Assembly (NCBI RefSeq): GCF_002866025.1
Contig: NZ_LNDE01000001.1
Span: forward strand, 558,001-622,000
Direction of reading: 5' to 3'
From: Thermotoga sp. KOL6
Lineage (GTDB): Bacteria > Thermotogota > Thermotogae > Thermotogales > Thermotogaceae
Length of the DNA: 64,000 nucleotides
Positions 42,057-48,878 of this stretch are shown here, piece after piece. Position 1 is the stretch's first letter. Every line of letters begins with the position of its first letter. Below the pieces are notes generated by a model that was not told where the DNA came from, did not search any database, and saw nothing but the letters and a program-made list of their open reading frames with translations. The translations under genes were made by a program, and so were the position numbers.

Positions 42057-42768
42057 ATTCTTCTTCTATGCTTGTTCCTCTTTTATAGACAACGATGGGT
42101 TTCCCCTCATCGGAAAGGGAAACAATATCTGGATCCATTGGTATTCTGGCAAGAAGGGATACATTGAACTCTTGCGCTATTTTCTCGGTTTCACCTTTTC
42201 CGAAGACGAATATCTTCTCTCCACAATTCGGGCAGACCAAATAAGACATATTCTCTACTATTCCTATCACCTTACCACCCAGCCTTTTTACAAAATTCAT
42301 AGCTCTTCTCACATCGTCTCCTGCGACCTTTTGAGGTGTTGAAACAATGACAACACCGTCTGGTTTGATCACCTGAAAGGTTGAGAGCGCTTCGTCTCCA
42401 GTTCCTGGTGGAAGATCACAAACCAGATAATCAATCTCACCCCATTCAACGTCGTTTGCAAGCTGCTCTATGGCTTTGTGTTTCAACGGACCCCTCCAAA
42501 TCACCGGAGCTCCTTCTTGCAAAATCATTGCGAGAGAGAATACTTTCAAAGAACTTCCATACTTTGCCGGTACTATCTTCTCACCTTCGGAGGGTGGAAG
42601 GGAAACTCCTAACATCCTTTGAACGTTGGGGCCATGGAGATCGAGATCGAGGAGTCCAACTTTGTAACCCTCTGCAGACAAAGAAACGGCCAAATTCACT
42701 GCAATTGTTGTCTTTCCAACCCCACCTTTTCCACTCATCACAGCAATTTTTTTTGTATTTTCCAACAT
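42022..42768 (-). CDS. mrp: Mrp/ApbC/Nbp35-type iron-sulfur carrier ATPase
   Basis: It helps transfer Fe-S clusters to apo-proteins. The protein has 248 residues with the deviant Walker A MSGKGGVGKTTIAVNLA, VCDLPPGTGDE, and a Cys-x-x-Cys pair (LVCPNCGE) near residue 185 for cluster binding at the dimer interface. The ATG at 42768 is eight bases after GAGG within the rplT stop region, so it is the last gene of the infC operon. The 3' end overlaps the convergent GGDEF gene by 35 nt. Confidence 0.93.
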   Translation of the reverse strand: MLENTKKIAVMSGKGGVGKTTIAVNLAVSLSAEGYKVGLLDLDLHGPNVQRMLGVSLPPSEGEKIVPAKYGSSLKVFSLAMILQEGAPVIWRGPLKHKAIEQLANDVEWGEIDYLVCDLPPGTGDEALSTFQVIKPDGVVIVSTPQKVAGDDVRRAMNFVKRLGGKVIGIVENMSYLVCPNCGEKIFVFGKGETEKIAQEFNVSLLARIPMDPDIVSLSDEGKPIVVYKRGTSIEEEFRKIVEKILSL

Positions 42769-42778
42769 CCAAAACACC

Positions 42779-43135
42779 TCACGATGCCAGCGCTTCTTTG
42801 GCTATCTTCACGTACTCTCTGAAAGCTTCCGGATCGTTAACAGCAAGTTCAGAAAGCATCTTTCGGTTTATAGATACTCCCGCTAATTTCAAACCATGAA
42901 TGAATTCGCTATATTTCAAGCCTTCGTTTCGAGCAGCTATATTGATTCTTGCGATCCAAAGCTTCCGCATATCTCTCTTTTTCAACTTCCTTCCAACGTA
43001 GGAGTACCACTTTGACCTCACATACATCTGTTTTGCAAGTTTATATCTTCTACTGAGGGCACCTCTGTAACCCTTGGCTTCCTTTAAGAATTTTCTTCTT
43101 TTCTTTTTGGCATGTACGGATCTTTTCACTCGCAT
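42779..43135 (-). CDS. rplT: Ribosomal protein bL20
   Basis: This is a 23S rRNA-binding assembly protein of the large subunit (118 residues). It opens MRVKRSVHAKKKRRKFLKEAKG with the very basic N-terminal extension and continues with RDMRKLWIARINIAARNEGLKYSEFIHGL, all typical. It follows rpmI by 13 nt. In several bacteria L20 represses this operon by binding its mRNA, which is relevant to the leader described upstream of infC. Confidence 0.98.
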   Translation of the reverse strand: MRVKRSVHAKKKRRKFLKEAKGYRGALSRRYKLAKQMYVRSKWYSYVGRKLKKRDMRKLWIARINIAARNEGLKYSEFIHGLKLAGVSINRKMLSELAVNDPEAFREYVKIAKEALAS

Positions 43136-43148
43136 CGTTCATCCCTCC

Positions 43149-43346
43149 TCACTTTTTTCCAAGAAGTCTGAGAACCCTGTCTTTGTCTGCATTGGATACA
43201 ACATCTTTTTTCCTTAAAGCTCTTAAAACGTTCCTTCTCTTTTTTCGTGTTTTATGACTTTTGTAAGCATGGTTCCTGATGATCTTTCCCTTTCTTGTAA
43301 CTCTAAATCTTTTCGCTGCGCTTCTGTTTGTTTTCATCTTGGGCAT
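43149..43346 (-). CDS. rpmI: Ribosomal protein bL35
   Basis: This small basic large-subunit protein has 65 residues, the normal length. It begins MPKMKTNRSAAKRFRVTRKGK and carries KSHKTRKKRRNVLR. The ATG at 43346 follows GGGAGG at about 8 nt; the frame is open 15 codons further upstream, but that part overlaps the infC end and is not supported. The order infC-rpmI-rplT is nearly universal. Confidence 0.97.
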   Translation of the reverse strand: MPKMKTNRSAAKRFRVTRKGKIIRNHAYKSHKTRKKRRNVLRALRKKDVVSNADKDRVLRLLGKK

Positions 43347-43360
43347 TTCCAAGACCTCCC

Positions 43361-43873
43361 TTATGGATTTTTCGGTTTTAGCACCATCCACATGTCTCTT
43401 CCTTCAACCTTTGGAGGTTGTTCAACAATCGCAAGATCTTCTGTGTCCTTTATGACTCTCTCGAGGATCTCTTTTCCCTTGTCGGTAAACATCATCTCTC
43501 TTCCAATGAACATCACAACAACTCTGACTTTATGACCATCTTCTAAAAATCTTCTTATATGCTTCACCTTCGTTTGATAATCGTGCTCATCGATTTTCAG
43601 ACGAAACTTCATCTGCTTCATTTGAACTGTCTTTTTCTTGTTTTCCTTCTGTTTTTTGGTAAGTTGATACTTGTACTTCCCATAATCCATTATCTTTGCA
43701 ACCGGTGGATTCGCATTAGGAGCGACAAGAACCAAGTCCAATCCCCTATCTCTTGCCAGTTCCAAAGCTTTTCTCGTTGGCATGATACCGATTTGCTTCC
43801 CATTCTCGTCTACCACCCTGACTTTTGGGAACCTTATCTGTTCATTTCTTGGAAGATCCACGTTCGAACCGAT
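43361..43873 (-). CDS. infC: Translation initiation factor IF-3
   Basis: IF-3 checks the start codon and splits ribosomes. The protein has 170 residues: N domain with NEQIRFPKVRVVDENGKQIGI, lysine-rich linker (TKKQKENKKKTVQMKQMKFR), and C domain. The only canonical nearby start, GTG at 43861, has no SD (GGAGG is 20 nt away). An AUC codon at 43873 lies eight bases after AAGGAGG in the same frame, giving five or so extra residues before NEQIR. Non-AUG starts such as AUU or AUC are the hallmark of infC autoregulation, so I place the start at 43873. Confidence 0.92.
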   Translation of the reverse strand: MGSNVDLPRNEQIRFPKVRVVDENGKQIGIMPTRKALELARDRGLDLVLVAPNANPPVAKIMDYGKYKYQLTKKQKENKKKTVQMKQMKFRLKIDEHDYQTKVKHIRRFLEDGHKVRVVVMFIGREMMFTDKGKEILERVIKDTEDLAIVEQPPKVEGRDMWMVLKPKNP

Positions 43874-43894
43874 ACTGATCGCCTCCTTTACTTA

Positions 43895-43919
43895 TAAAAA
43901 ATAACGGGCAAAAAGCCCG
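43895..43919 (-). terminator. Terminator hairpin in the infC leader
   Basis: On the minus strand, CGGGC-TTTTT-GCCCG (43905-43919) is followed by TTATTTTTTATAAG, a U-rich tract ending about 10 nt before the infC SD. It should end transcription before infC unless its 5' arm is captured by the upstream antiterminator strand. Confidence 0.7.
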
Positions 43920-44012
43920 CTTCCCTTAGAAGCTGTATCCTCGAGGGATATTTACCCTGGAAGCTCTTTGGCTCCAGGGTGGGAAGCCGGGCTGGCCTCC
44001 ACTTGCTTTCCC
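43905..44012 (-). promoter_or_regulatory. Structured leader RNA with mutually exclusive helices upstream of infC
   Basis: Read on the minus strand: element a, GGGAAAGC (44005-44012); element b, CCCGGCTTCCC (43981-43991); hairpin A, 8-10 bp with ACCCTGGA / TCCAGGGT (43954-43980); hairpin B, TATCC / GGATA (43936-43950); element c, GGGAAGCGGG (43916-43925); element d, GCCCG (43905-43909). b pairs with c to form an antiterminator enclosing both hairpins. a can instead pair with b, which frees c to form the terminator with d. The shape is that of a ribosomal-protein or ligand leader. The effector is unknown; L20 or IF-3 is the first guess. Confidence 0.65.
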
Positions 44013-44021
44013 AAAAAAATC

Positions 44022-44097
44022 TGGTGGGCCGTGCAGGACTCGAACCTGCAACCCCCTGATTAAGAATCAGGTGCTCTACCTGTTGAGCTAACGGCCC
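44022..44097 (-). tRNA. tRNA-Lys (anticodon CUU)
   Basis: This is a 76-nt cloverleaf with encoded CCA. The acceptor stem is GGGCCGT / ACGGCCC, the anticodon loop is TTCTTAA between CCTGA and TCAGG, and the T arm is GCAGG-TTCGAGT-CCTGC. It reads AAG codons. It is third in the three-tRNA cluster and lies 9 nt before the infC leader. Confidence 0.97.
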
Positions 44098-44117
44098 ACC
44101 TCAATAACCCTTCCTCG

Positions 44118-44192
44118 TGGTGCCCCCGGGAGGAATCGAACCTCCATCTGCGGATTAGGAATCCGCCGTTCTATCCGTTGAACTACGGGGGC
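44118..44192 (-). tRNA. tRNA-Arg (anticodon CCU)
   Basis: This is a 75-nt cloverleaf with encoded CCA. The acceptor stem is GCCCCCG / CGGGGGC, the anticodon loop is TTCCTAA between GCGGA and TCCGC, and the T arm is GGAGG-TTCGATT-CCTCC. It reads AGG. It is the second gene of the cluster, 20 nt before tRNA-Lys. Confidence 0.97.
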
Positions 44193-44198
44193 CCCCGC

Positions 44199-44274
44199 TG
44201 GTGGAGCCGATGGGACTTGAACCCACGACCTCTACCGTGCCATGGTAGCGCTCTCCCAACTGAGCTACGGCCCC
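44199..44274 (-). tRNA. tRNA-Ala (anticodon GGC)
   Basis: This is a 76-nt cloverleaf with encoded CCA. The acceptor stem GGGGCCG / CGGCTCC includes the G3-U70 wobble pair that defines tRNA-Ala. The anticodon loop is ATGGCAC between CTACC and GGTAG; the anticodon GGC reads GCC/GCU. It is the first gene of the cluster, only about 7 nt after the expected transcription start of the proximal promoter. Confidence 0.97.
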
Positions 44275-44287
44275 ACCTCATTCACAT

Positions 44288-44316
44288 ATTATAACATAGT
44301 CAATTTCTCTTGAAAA
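44288..44316 (-). promoter_or_regulatory. Proximal promoter of the tRNA/infC unit
   Basis: On the minus strand there is a -35 box TTTTCA (44311-44316), a 17-nt spacer and a consensus -10 box TATAAT (44288-44293). The start would fall near 44281, just before tRNA-Ala, giving a very short leader as usual for tRNA genes. Confidence 0.65.
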
Positions 44317-44345
44317 GACCCTTCTATCCAAACATGCCGGAAAAG

Positions 44346-44374
44346 ATTATAACATGAAGAAATGTTTCGTTCAA
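44346..44374 (-). promoter_or_regulatory. Distal promoter of the tRNA/infC unit
   Basis: On the minus strand there is TTGAAC (44369-44374), 17 nt, then TATAAT (44346-44351). This is closer to the sigma-A consensus than the proximal site. The transcript would start near 44339 and cover the tRNA cluster. It lies back to back with the nadX promoter. Confidence 0.6.
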
Positions 44375-44385
44375 CCCTCAAACAC

Positions 44386-44414
44386 TTGTCAATAATTTAC
44401 AGCAGATGTAAAAT
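44386..44414 (+). promoter_or_regulatory. Promoter of the nadX-nadA-nadC operon
   Basis: There is a -35 box TTGTCA (44386-44391), a 17-nt spacer and a -10 box TAAAAT (44409-44414). The start would be about 12-15 nt before the ATG of nadX. The spacer and -10 box coincide with an inverted repeat, which fits a repressor-controlled promoter. Confidence 0.65.
44396..44412 (+). promoter_or_regulatory. Inverted repeat over the nadX promoter, candidate NiaR operator
   Basis: The perfect half-sites TTTACA and TGTAAA are separated by GCAGA, with A/T-rich flanks that extend the symmetry (ATAATTTACA...TGTAAAATTAT). It covers the end of the spacer and most of the -10 box. Thermotoga NAD genes are known to be controlled by the niacin-responsive repressor NiaR; assigning this site to NiaR is an inference. 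Confidence 0.5.
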
Positions 44415-44433
44415 TATCTTGGGGGTGTAAAGG

Positions 44434-45162
44434 ATGAAACTCTTGATCATTGGTATGGGTAATATAGGAAAACAAATTTTTAGGATGGCCAGTTTCGAGA
44501 AAGCATACATCTTCGACAAGTATCAAAGGTTAACACTTCCGAACGCTTATCAACTTGAAACTTTCCATATCCCACCCGATGTTGATACCGTAATCGAATG
44601 TGCCTCACCTGAGGCGGTCAAAGAACTTTCCTTTCAAATTCTAGAAAGTAAAGTAAATTATCTCATCATCAGTACCAGTGCCTTTGCCGACAAAGTCTTC
44701 AGAGAAAAATTTTTCGAAACATTGAAACACTCACCAACAAAGGTTTTCTTTCCGTCAGGGGCAATAGGTGGAATCGATCTCATCTCTGCCATAAAGGATT
44801 CCGTAAAGCAGGTACACATCGAAACAAAGAAACATCCCAAGAATTTGGAATTGAATATCAAAGGCCAAACGGTTGTTTTTGATGGATCCGTGGAAGAAGC
44901 AGCCAAACGGTTCCCAAGGAATATAAACATTGCCTCGACCGTGGGCCTCGTGGTTGGTTTCGAAAAAGTGAAAGTGAGGATGATAGCAGACTCCTCCATT
45001 TCACACAACATCCACACTATCGAAGTCGACTCAGATGTGGGAAGATACGAATTCAAAATAGAGAATCTACCTTCTCCTGAAAATCCCAAAACTAGCATAA
45101 TAACAGTTTATTCTATTCTGAGAACACTGAAAAATCTGGAGTCGAAAATCATCTTTGGCTAA
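44434..45162 (+). CDS. nadX: L-aspartate dehydrogenase (NAD synthesis)
   Basis: It oxidises aspartate to iminoaspartate with NAD(P)+ for quinolinate synthesis, replacing the oxygen-dependent oxidase NadB. The protein has 242 residues. The Rossmann motif is [28 protein letters not shown] and the C-terminal [21 protein letters not shown] are family segments, with the catalytic His likely in the latter. The ATG at 44434 follows GGGGGTG. It is the first of three genes and overlaps the open frame upstream of nadA. Confidence 0.95.
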   Translation: MKLLIIGMGNIGKQIFRMASFEKAYIFDKYQRLTLPNAYQLETFHIPPDVDTVIECASPEAVKELSFQILESKVNYLIISTSAFADKVFREKFFETLKHSPTKVFFPSGAIGGIDLISAIKDSVKQVHIETKKHPKNLELNIKGQTVVFDGSVEEAAKRFPRNINIASTVGLVVGFEKVKVRMIADSSISHNIHTIEVDSDVGRYEFKIENLPSPENPKTSIITVYSILRTLKNLESKIIFG

Positions 45163-45175
45163 GGAGGAAAAAACA

Positions 45176-46072
45176 ATGGTGAACAAAATTCTTAAATTGA
45201 AAAAAGAAAAAGGCTACATCATCCTCGCACACAACTATCAGATACCAGAAATTCAAGATATAGCAGACTTTGTAGGAGATTCACTTCAACTTGCAAAGCT
45301 GGCTATCGAATTGGAGGAGAAAAGAATTCTTTTTCTCGGAGTGGATTTCATGGCAGAACTCGTAAAAATCTTGAATCCTGAAAAGAAGGTAATAATACCA
45401 GATAGAAATGCAACTTGTCCAATGGCAAATAGACTTACTCCAACAATTATAGAAGAATACAAAGAAAAATATCCTGAGGCATCTGTGGTACTCTATGTGA
45501 ATAGTACTGCTGAATGTAAAGCCATGGCCGACGTTATTTGTACCTCTGCAAACGCAATAGATGTGATCGAGAAAGTAGATTCAGAAGTGATTCTTTTTGG
45601 CCCAGATAAGAATCTTGCAGAGTATGTAGCTGAAAAGACAGGAAAGAGAATAATTCCAATGCCAGCGAATGGGTATTGTCCTGTTCATCAATTTGACCCA
45701 ACCTCTGTCGAAAAAGCAAGAAAAAAATTTCCGAACGCCAGAGTGGTGGTTCACCCAGAATGTCCAAAGGAAGTGAGAGATAATGCAGATTACGTAGGAA
45801 GTACAGGTCAGATGGAACAAATTCCAGAAATCGATCTTTCACAGACCTTTGTGGTAGGAACGGAAATTGGAATGGTACACAAATTGAGAAAGAAGTTTCC
45901 ACATAAAAATTTTGTGCCGTTGGAAAATACGGTGTGTGTGAACATGAAGAAAAACACCCTAGAAAACTCTCTCTTGGCTTTGGAGACGGAGTCGTTTGAA
46001 GTAGTACTCCCAGATGACGTCCTTGAAAAAGCAAAAGCGCCAATTCTCAAGATGTTCGAAATTATGGGGTGA
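45176..46072 (+). CDS. nadA: Quinolinate synthase
   Basis: It condenses iminoaspartate with dihydroxyacetone phosphate to quinolinate using a [4Fe-4S] cluster. The protein has 298 residues. The three cluster cysteines are Cys81 (NATCPMAN), Cys168 (NGYCPVHQ) and Cys254 (NTVCVNMK), which are the positions known in the T. maritima enzyme and confirm the ATG at 45176, eight bases after AAGGAGG. A TTG seven codons upstream overlaps nadX and is not needed. Confidence 0.97.
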   Translation: MVNKILKLKKEKGYIILAHNYQIPEIQDIADFVGDSLQLAKLAIELEEKRILFLGVDFMAELVKILNPEKKVIIPDRNATCPMANRLTPTIIEEYKEKYPEASVVLYVNSTAECKAMADVICTSANAIDVIEKVDSEVILFGPDKNLAEYVAEKTGKRIIPMPANGYCPVHQFDPTSVEKARKKFPNARVVVHPECPKEVRDNADYVGSTGQMEQIPEIDLSQTFVVGTEIGMVHKLRKKFPHKNFVPLENTVCVNMKKNTLENSLLALETESFEVVLPDDVLEKAKAPILKMFEIMG

Positions 46073-46076
46073 GGAC

Positions 46077-46898
46077 ATGGATAGGCTAATTCGTATTCTG
46101 ATGAAACAAGTGGAAGAAGATGAAGGAAGTATAGACCTTGCCTCCTTTTCTTTGCGAGGCATCAAAACTGAAGCTTCCATAATCTTGAAAACCGAAAACG
46201 TAGTTGCCTCCGGAATCGAAATTATTCAACAGTTCACCGAAAGACAGGGCATTGCTACCATTTTTTTTGTAAAGGATGGAGATTTTATCACGAGAAAAGG
46301 TGAAATAGGGAAACTTTCAGGAGACGCGTACAAAATTCTTCTGACTGAAAGAACTCTGCTGAACACTTTGGCTTTGATGTTCTCGACCGCAACCGTTACC
46401 CGGAGATTTGCTCAGAAATTGAAACATGCAAAGATCGCAGCAACAAGAAAAGTGATTTTAGGTAGTAGTCTCTTTCAAAAACTCTCTGTGATCCACGGTG
46501 GAGGAGATTCCCATCGTTTCAACCTTAGCGAATGCGTTATGTTGAAAGACAACCATCTCAAAATTTACGGGAGTGTAGAGAAGGCTATTCGTGCAATCAG
46601 AAAGATGGTATCCTTTACCAAAAAAATAGAGGTTGAGGTTGAAAACTTGGAAAATGCTTTAGAAGCTGTTGAAGCTGGAGCCGACATTGTCATGTTGGAT
46701 AATCTTACTCCAGAAGAAGTGAGAAAAATATCTGGAGAAGTTAAAAGAAAGAATCCAAATGTGATAATTGAAGTTTCCGGGGGCATCACGGAAGAGAATT
46801 TGACAGAATATGACCTAGAAACGGTGGATCTCATATCCACGAGCCGATTGACTTTTGGAGGCGTATTCGTAGATTTGTCACTCGAAATTCAACGGTAG
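46077..46898 (+). CDS. nadC: Nicotinate-nucleotide pyrophosphorylase (carboxylating)
   Basis: It converts quinolinate and PRPP to nicotinate mononucleotide. The protein has 273 residues, as in T. maritima. Characteristic pieces are ERTLLNTLALMFSTATVTRRF, AATRKVILG, HGGGDSHRFNLSECVMLKDNHL and the C-terminal VSGGITEENL / DLISTSRLT barrel strands. The ATG at 46077 is 4 nt after the nadA stop. The 3' end overlaps the convergent YaaR gene by 10 nt. No terminator is visible there. Confidence 0.96.
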   Translation: MDRLIRILMKQVEEDEGSIDLASFSLRGIKTEASIILKTENVVASGIEIIQQFTERQGIATIFFVKDGDFITRKGEIGKLSGDAYKILLTERTLLNTLALMFSTATVTRRFAQKLKHAKIAATRKVILGSSLFQKLSVIHGGGDSHRFNLSECVMLKDNHLKIYGSVEKAIRAIRKMVSFTKKIEVEVENLENALEAVEAGADIVMLDNLTPEEVRKISGEVKRKNPNVIIEVSGGITEENLTEYDLETVDLISTSRLTFGGVFVDLSLEIQR

Positions 46899-47347
46899 AG
46901 GTTTAAAATCAGACCGTTGATTTCCTCTATTCTGGCGGCAAGATTTATAGTATGCCATTCGTTGCTCATAATTTTTTCGGTGAGTTCTATCAATCTTTCA
47001 TTCACTTCTTCCACTACAAGATGAAGCTTCACTCTACCGGTGTTTATGTCAAAACTTCCAGAAAGCTTGTAAATCTTCTTTTCGACGATTCTCAAAAATT
47101 CTTTTATGGCATCTTTGTATCTCTTCAGGTTCATGGGGGTGGGAGATCTCACCAATTCATTTCCAGCACTTACGACCTCTTCTACCGCTTTTTCGAGAAG
47201 CTTTTCGAACTGGGCTTCTTTGAGATCTTCCATTACCTCAAAAAATTCCTTCTTCTTGGAATCCCCCACTCCCGCTGTCCTTTTGGACTTTTTTCCTTTT
47301 ATTCTTTGATTCTTCAGAGGCTCTCCTCCGAGAGGATCAATTCTCAA
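46889..47347 (-). CDS. YaaR family protein (DUF327)
   Basis: The protein has 152 residues, of the DUF327 family. It has a basic, flexible N-terminus (KGKKSKRTAG) and a helical body with YKDAIKEFLRIVEKKIYKLS and HTINLAARIEEINGLILNLY, both typical. In Bacillus the family is linked to biofilm/sporulation regulation, but the molecular role is unclear. It is the last gene of the minus-strand run and overlaps its upstream neighbour as ATGA. Confidence 0.85.
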   Translation of the reverse strand: MRIDPLGGEPLKNQRIKGKKSKRTAGVGDSKKKEFFEVMEDLKEAQFEKLLEKAVEEVVSAGNELVRSPTPMNLKRYKDAIKEFLRIVEKKIYKLSGSFDINTGRVKLHLVVEEVNERLIELTEKIMSNEWHTINLAARIEEINGLILNLYR

Positions 47348-48000
47348 TTTTTCATCTCCCCGGAAATGACCTTCAATTTTTCTTGGTCAATATACAATCT
47401 TTTGTATTCTCTGCCCTTGACTTCAATCGTAACAGGTTTCTTAGTAATCGAGGGGGGGCCAAATATGTCAATAGCGTAGCTTGACACCTTTTCCAGGAGT
47501 TTGTACAAAGCGAATCTGTTCAAGTTATTGAATCCAAACTTCTTCACCCAACTTCCAACGAAGATAAAATCAAAGAATCTCATCTTTCTTTTAGAAAGCT
47601 CTTTAACAAAATCGGGAAAATCTTCGCAATTCGTATTAAGAATATTTCGGCAGAGATTTTGAAATTCTTCCTTCGACATAACCGAGTAAAACACCCTTTC
47701 TGCCTTGACTCCAAGGAGGTTTTCCATTTTTTCCAAATCGCTCAAAGGTCTTTCAGAGAAGAGAGTTTCCTTTCTCACGGGATCGTAGGACTCTTTTGGA
47801 AAAGAGACAACGAAAACCATTCTTTTTTCATCATCAATTCTAACAAAGTAACTCTCATCATCAACCCTGAACAAGTAATGAACTGCACTTGCCCTGTAAT
47901 CGGGGGAAGTAAGAAACGAACGATAGTAAAGAAACGCGACCGAAACAATGGCCACAAATATCAAAACAATCGTCAAGATGATTTTACTCGACTTCTTCAT
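47344..48000 (-). CDS. Single-span exported protein, unknown function
   Basis: The protein has 218 residues with one N-terminal membrane helix (IILTIVLIFVAIVSVAFLYY, about 7-26). The rest is outside the membrane and mixed alpha/beta, and includes two Cys (about 118 and 125). It sits between yqeK and yaaR. In many bacteria yqeK is followed by a LytR-type gene at this place; this protein is shorter and I cannot confirm LytR motifs. It overlaps the yqeK end by 17 nt. Confidence 0.75.
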   Translation of the reverse strand: MKKSSKIILTIVLIFVAIVSVAFLYYRSFLTSPDYRASAVHYLFRVDDESYFVRIDDEKRMVFVVSFPKESYDPVRKETLFSERPLSDLEKMENLLGVKAERVFYSVMSKEEFQNLCRNILNTNCEDFPDFVKELSKRKMRFFDFIFVGSWVKKFGFNNLNRFALYKLLEKVSSYAIDIFGPPSITKKPVTIEVKGREYKRLYIDQEKLKVISGEMKN

Positions 48001-48580
48001 CGACGTGCCCTCCTCTTTTCATGAGAATACTGTTCCAAAGTTCTACGGTCTCTGGTATCAAAAGAAGGTCTCTTCCCACTGCGTAGAAAATTTTGTTCTT
48101 CAAAACTTGGAAAAATCCTTCTTCTAAACTTCTGAAAGCGATTTTCCTCAGTACGTCGACTCCTGGAAAATCGCGTGTGTATTCGAGAGAATCAGCTATA
48201 AAAAGAATTTTCCCTATTTCTTTGAAACTAACGTGCCCCGAAGTATGATAGGCTACTGCCAGAAGTACTTCTTCATCGTTTACGTTGAATCGTCTTTTGA
48301 GGTATTCCGCTGCCACCTTTCCATGAAGCAACACAGGATGTATTCTCTCCAACTCGGAAATTTCCAAACCATACACTTGAGCTATTTTCAAAAGTTTTCG
48401 GGGTGGGATATCTCTGAACATGTCGTGCGAAAGAGCCGCCAATTCCAATCTATCTAAATCAACACCGTATATCTCTCCGAGTTTTTTTGAAAAGTCTATC
48501 ACCGATCTCACGTGAGTTATCCTCCGTTTTGATAGAATCCTGCTTACTATCGTTTCTAATTCACTCACAACTGTGGTCAT
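47984..48580 (-). CDS. yqeK: YqeK-type HD hydrolase
   Basis: The protein has 198 residues. HD-domain motifs are clear: ITHVRSVIDFSKKLGE, LAALSHDMFRD (the HD pair), HPVLLHGKVAAEYL, and IGKILFIADSLEYTRDFPGV. The family hydrolyses diadenosine tetraphosphate symmetrically. The start is ATG 48580, about 10 nt after GAGG and just after the DUF503 stop; an upstream frame extension overlaps DUF503 and is unlikely. Confidence 0.9.
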   Translation of the reverse strand: MTTVVSELETIVSRILSKRRITHVRSVIDFSKKLGEIYGVDLDRLELAALSHDMFRDIPPRKLLKIAQVYGLEISELERIHPVLLHGKVAAEYLKRRFNVNDEEVLLAVAYHTSGHVSFKEIGKILFIADSLEYTRDFPGVDVLRKIAFRSLEEGFFQVLKNKIFYAVGRDLLLIPETVELWNSILMKRGGHVDEEVE

Positions 48581-48582
48581 CG

Positions 48583-48864
48583 TTACCACACCTCTCTTTC
48601 CATCCACTCCACTTCCATGCCAGGGAGAAAGTCCAAATAATCCTCAATGGAATCAAAAACTCTCTCAATCAAAGCCTTGTTCGTGTTTACCATGGCGATT
48701 CCTATTTCGAAGAAACTTTTCGAATCATGGGCACCAATTTCGGAAATGGAGATGTTGTACTTTTTTCGCAAATCGTTCATCAACTTTTTCAAAATACTCC
48801 TCTTCTCTTTCAAAGACCTCACACCGAAAACCCTGACCCGAAGATTCGCAACACCAACGTTCAT
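48583..48864 (-). CDS. DUF503 (YlxP-like) protein
   Basis: The protein has 93 residues of the small alpha/beta DUF503 family. It begins MNVGVANLRVRVFGVRSLKEKRSIL, followed by SISEIGAHDSKSFFEIGIAMV, both standard. Members often lie near rbfA/nusA; here it lies before yqeK. The ATG at 48864 follows GGGTGATAGA; an ATG six codons upstream is not better placed. The function is unknown. Confidence 0.88.
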   Translation of the reverse strand: MNVGVANLRVRVFGVRSLKEKRSILKKLMNDLRKKYNISISEIGAHDSKSFFEIGIAMVNTNKALIERVFDSIEDYLDFLPGMEVEWMEREVW

Positions 48865-48878
48865 TCTATCACCCGCTC

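Noticed and set aside
43905-44020. The structured infC leader as a 6S RNA or T-box
   Set aside because: It lacks the long closing stem with central bubble of 6S RNA, and it has no T-box consensus or specifier loop.
44013-44021. Run of seven U's after tRNA-Lys read as a terminator
   Set aside because: There is no hairpin before it except the tRNA itself; it more likely is a spacer or processing site before the infC leader.
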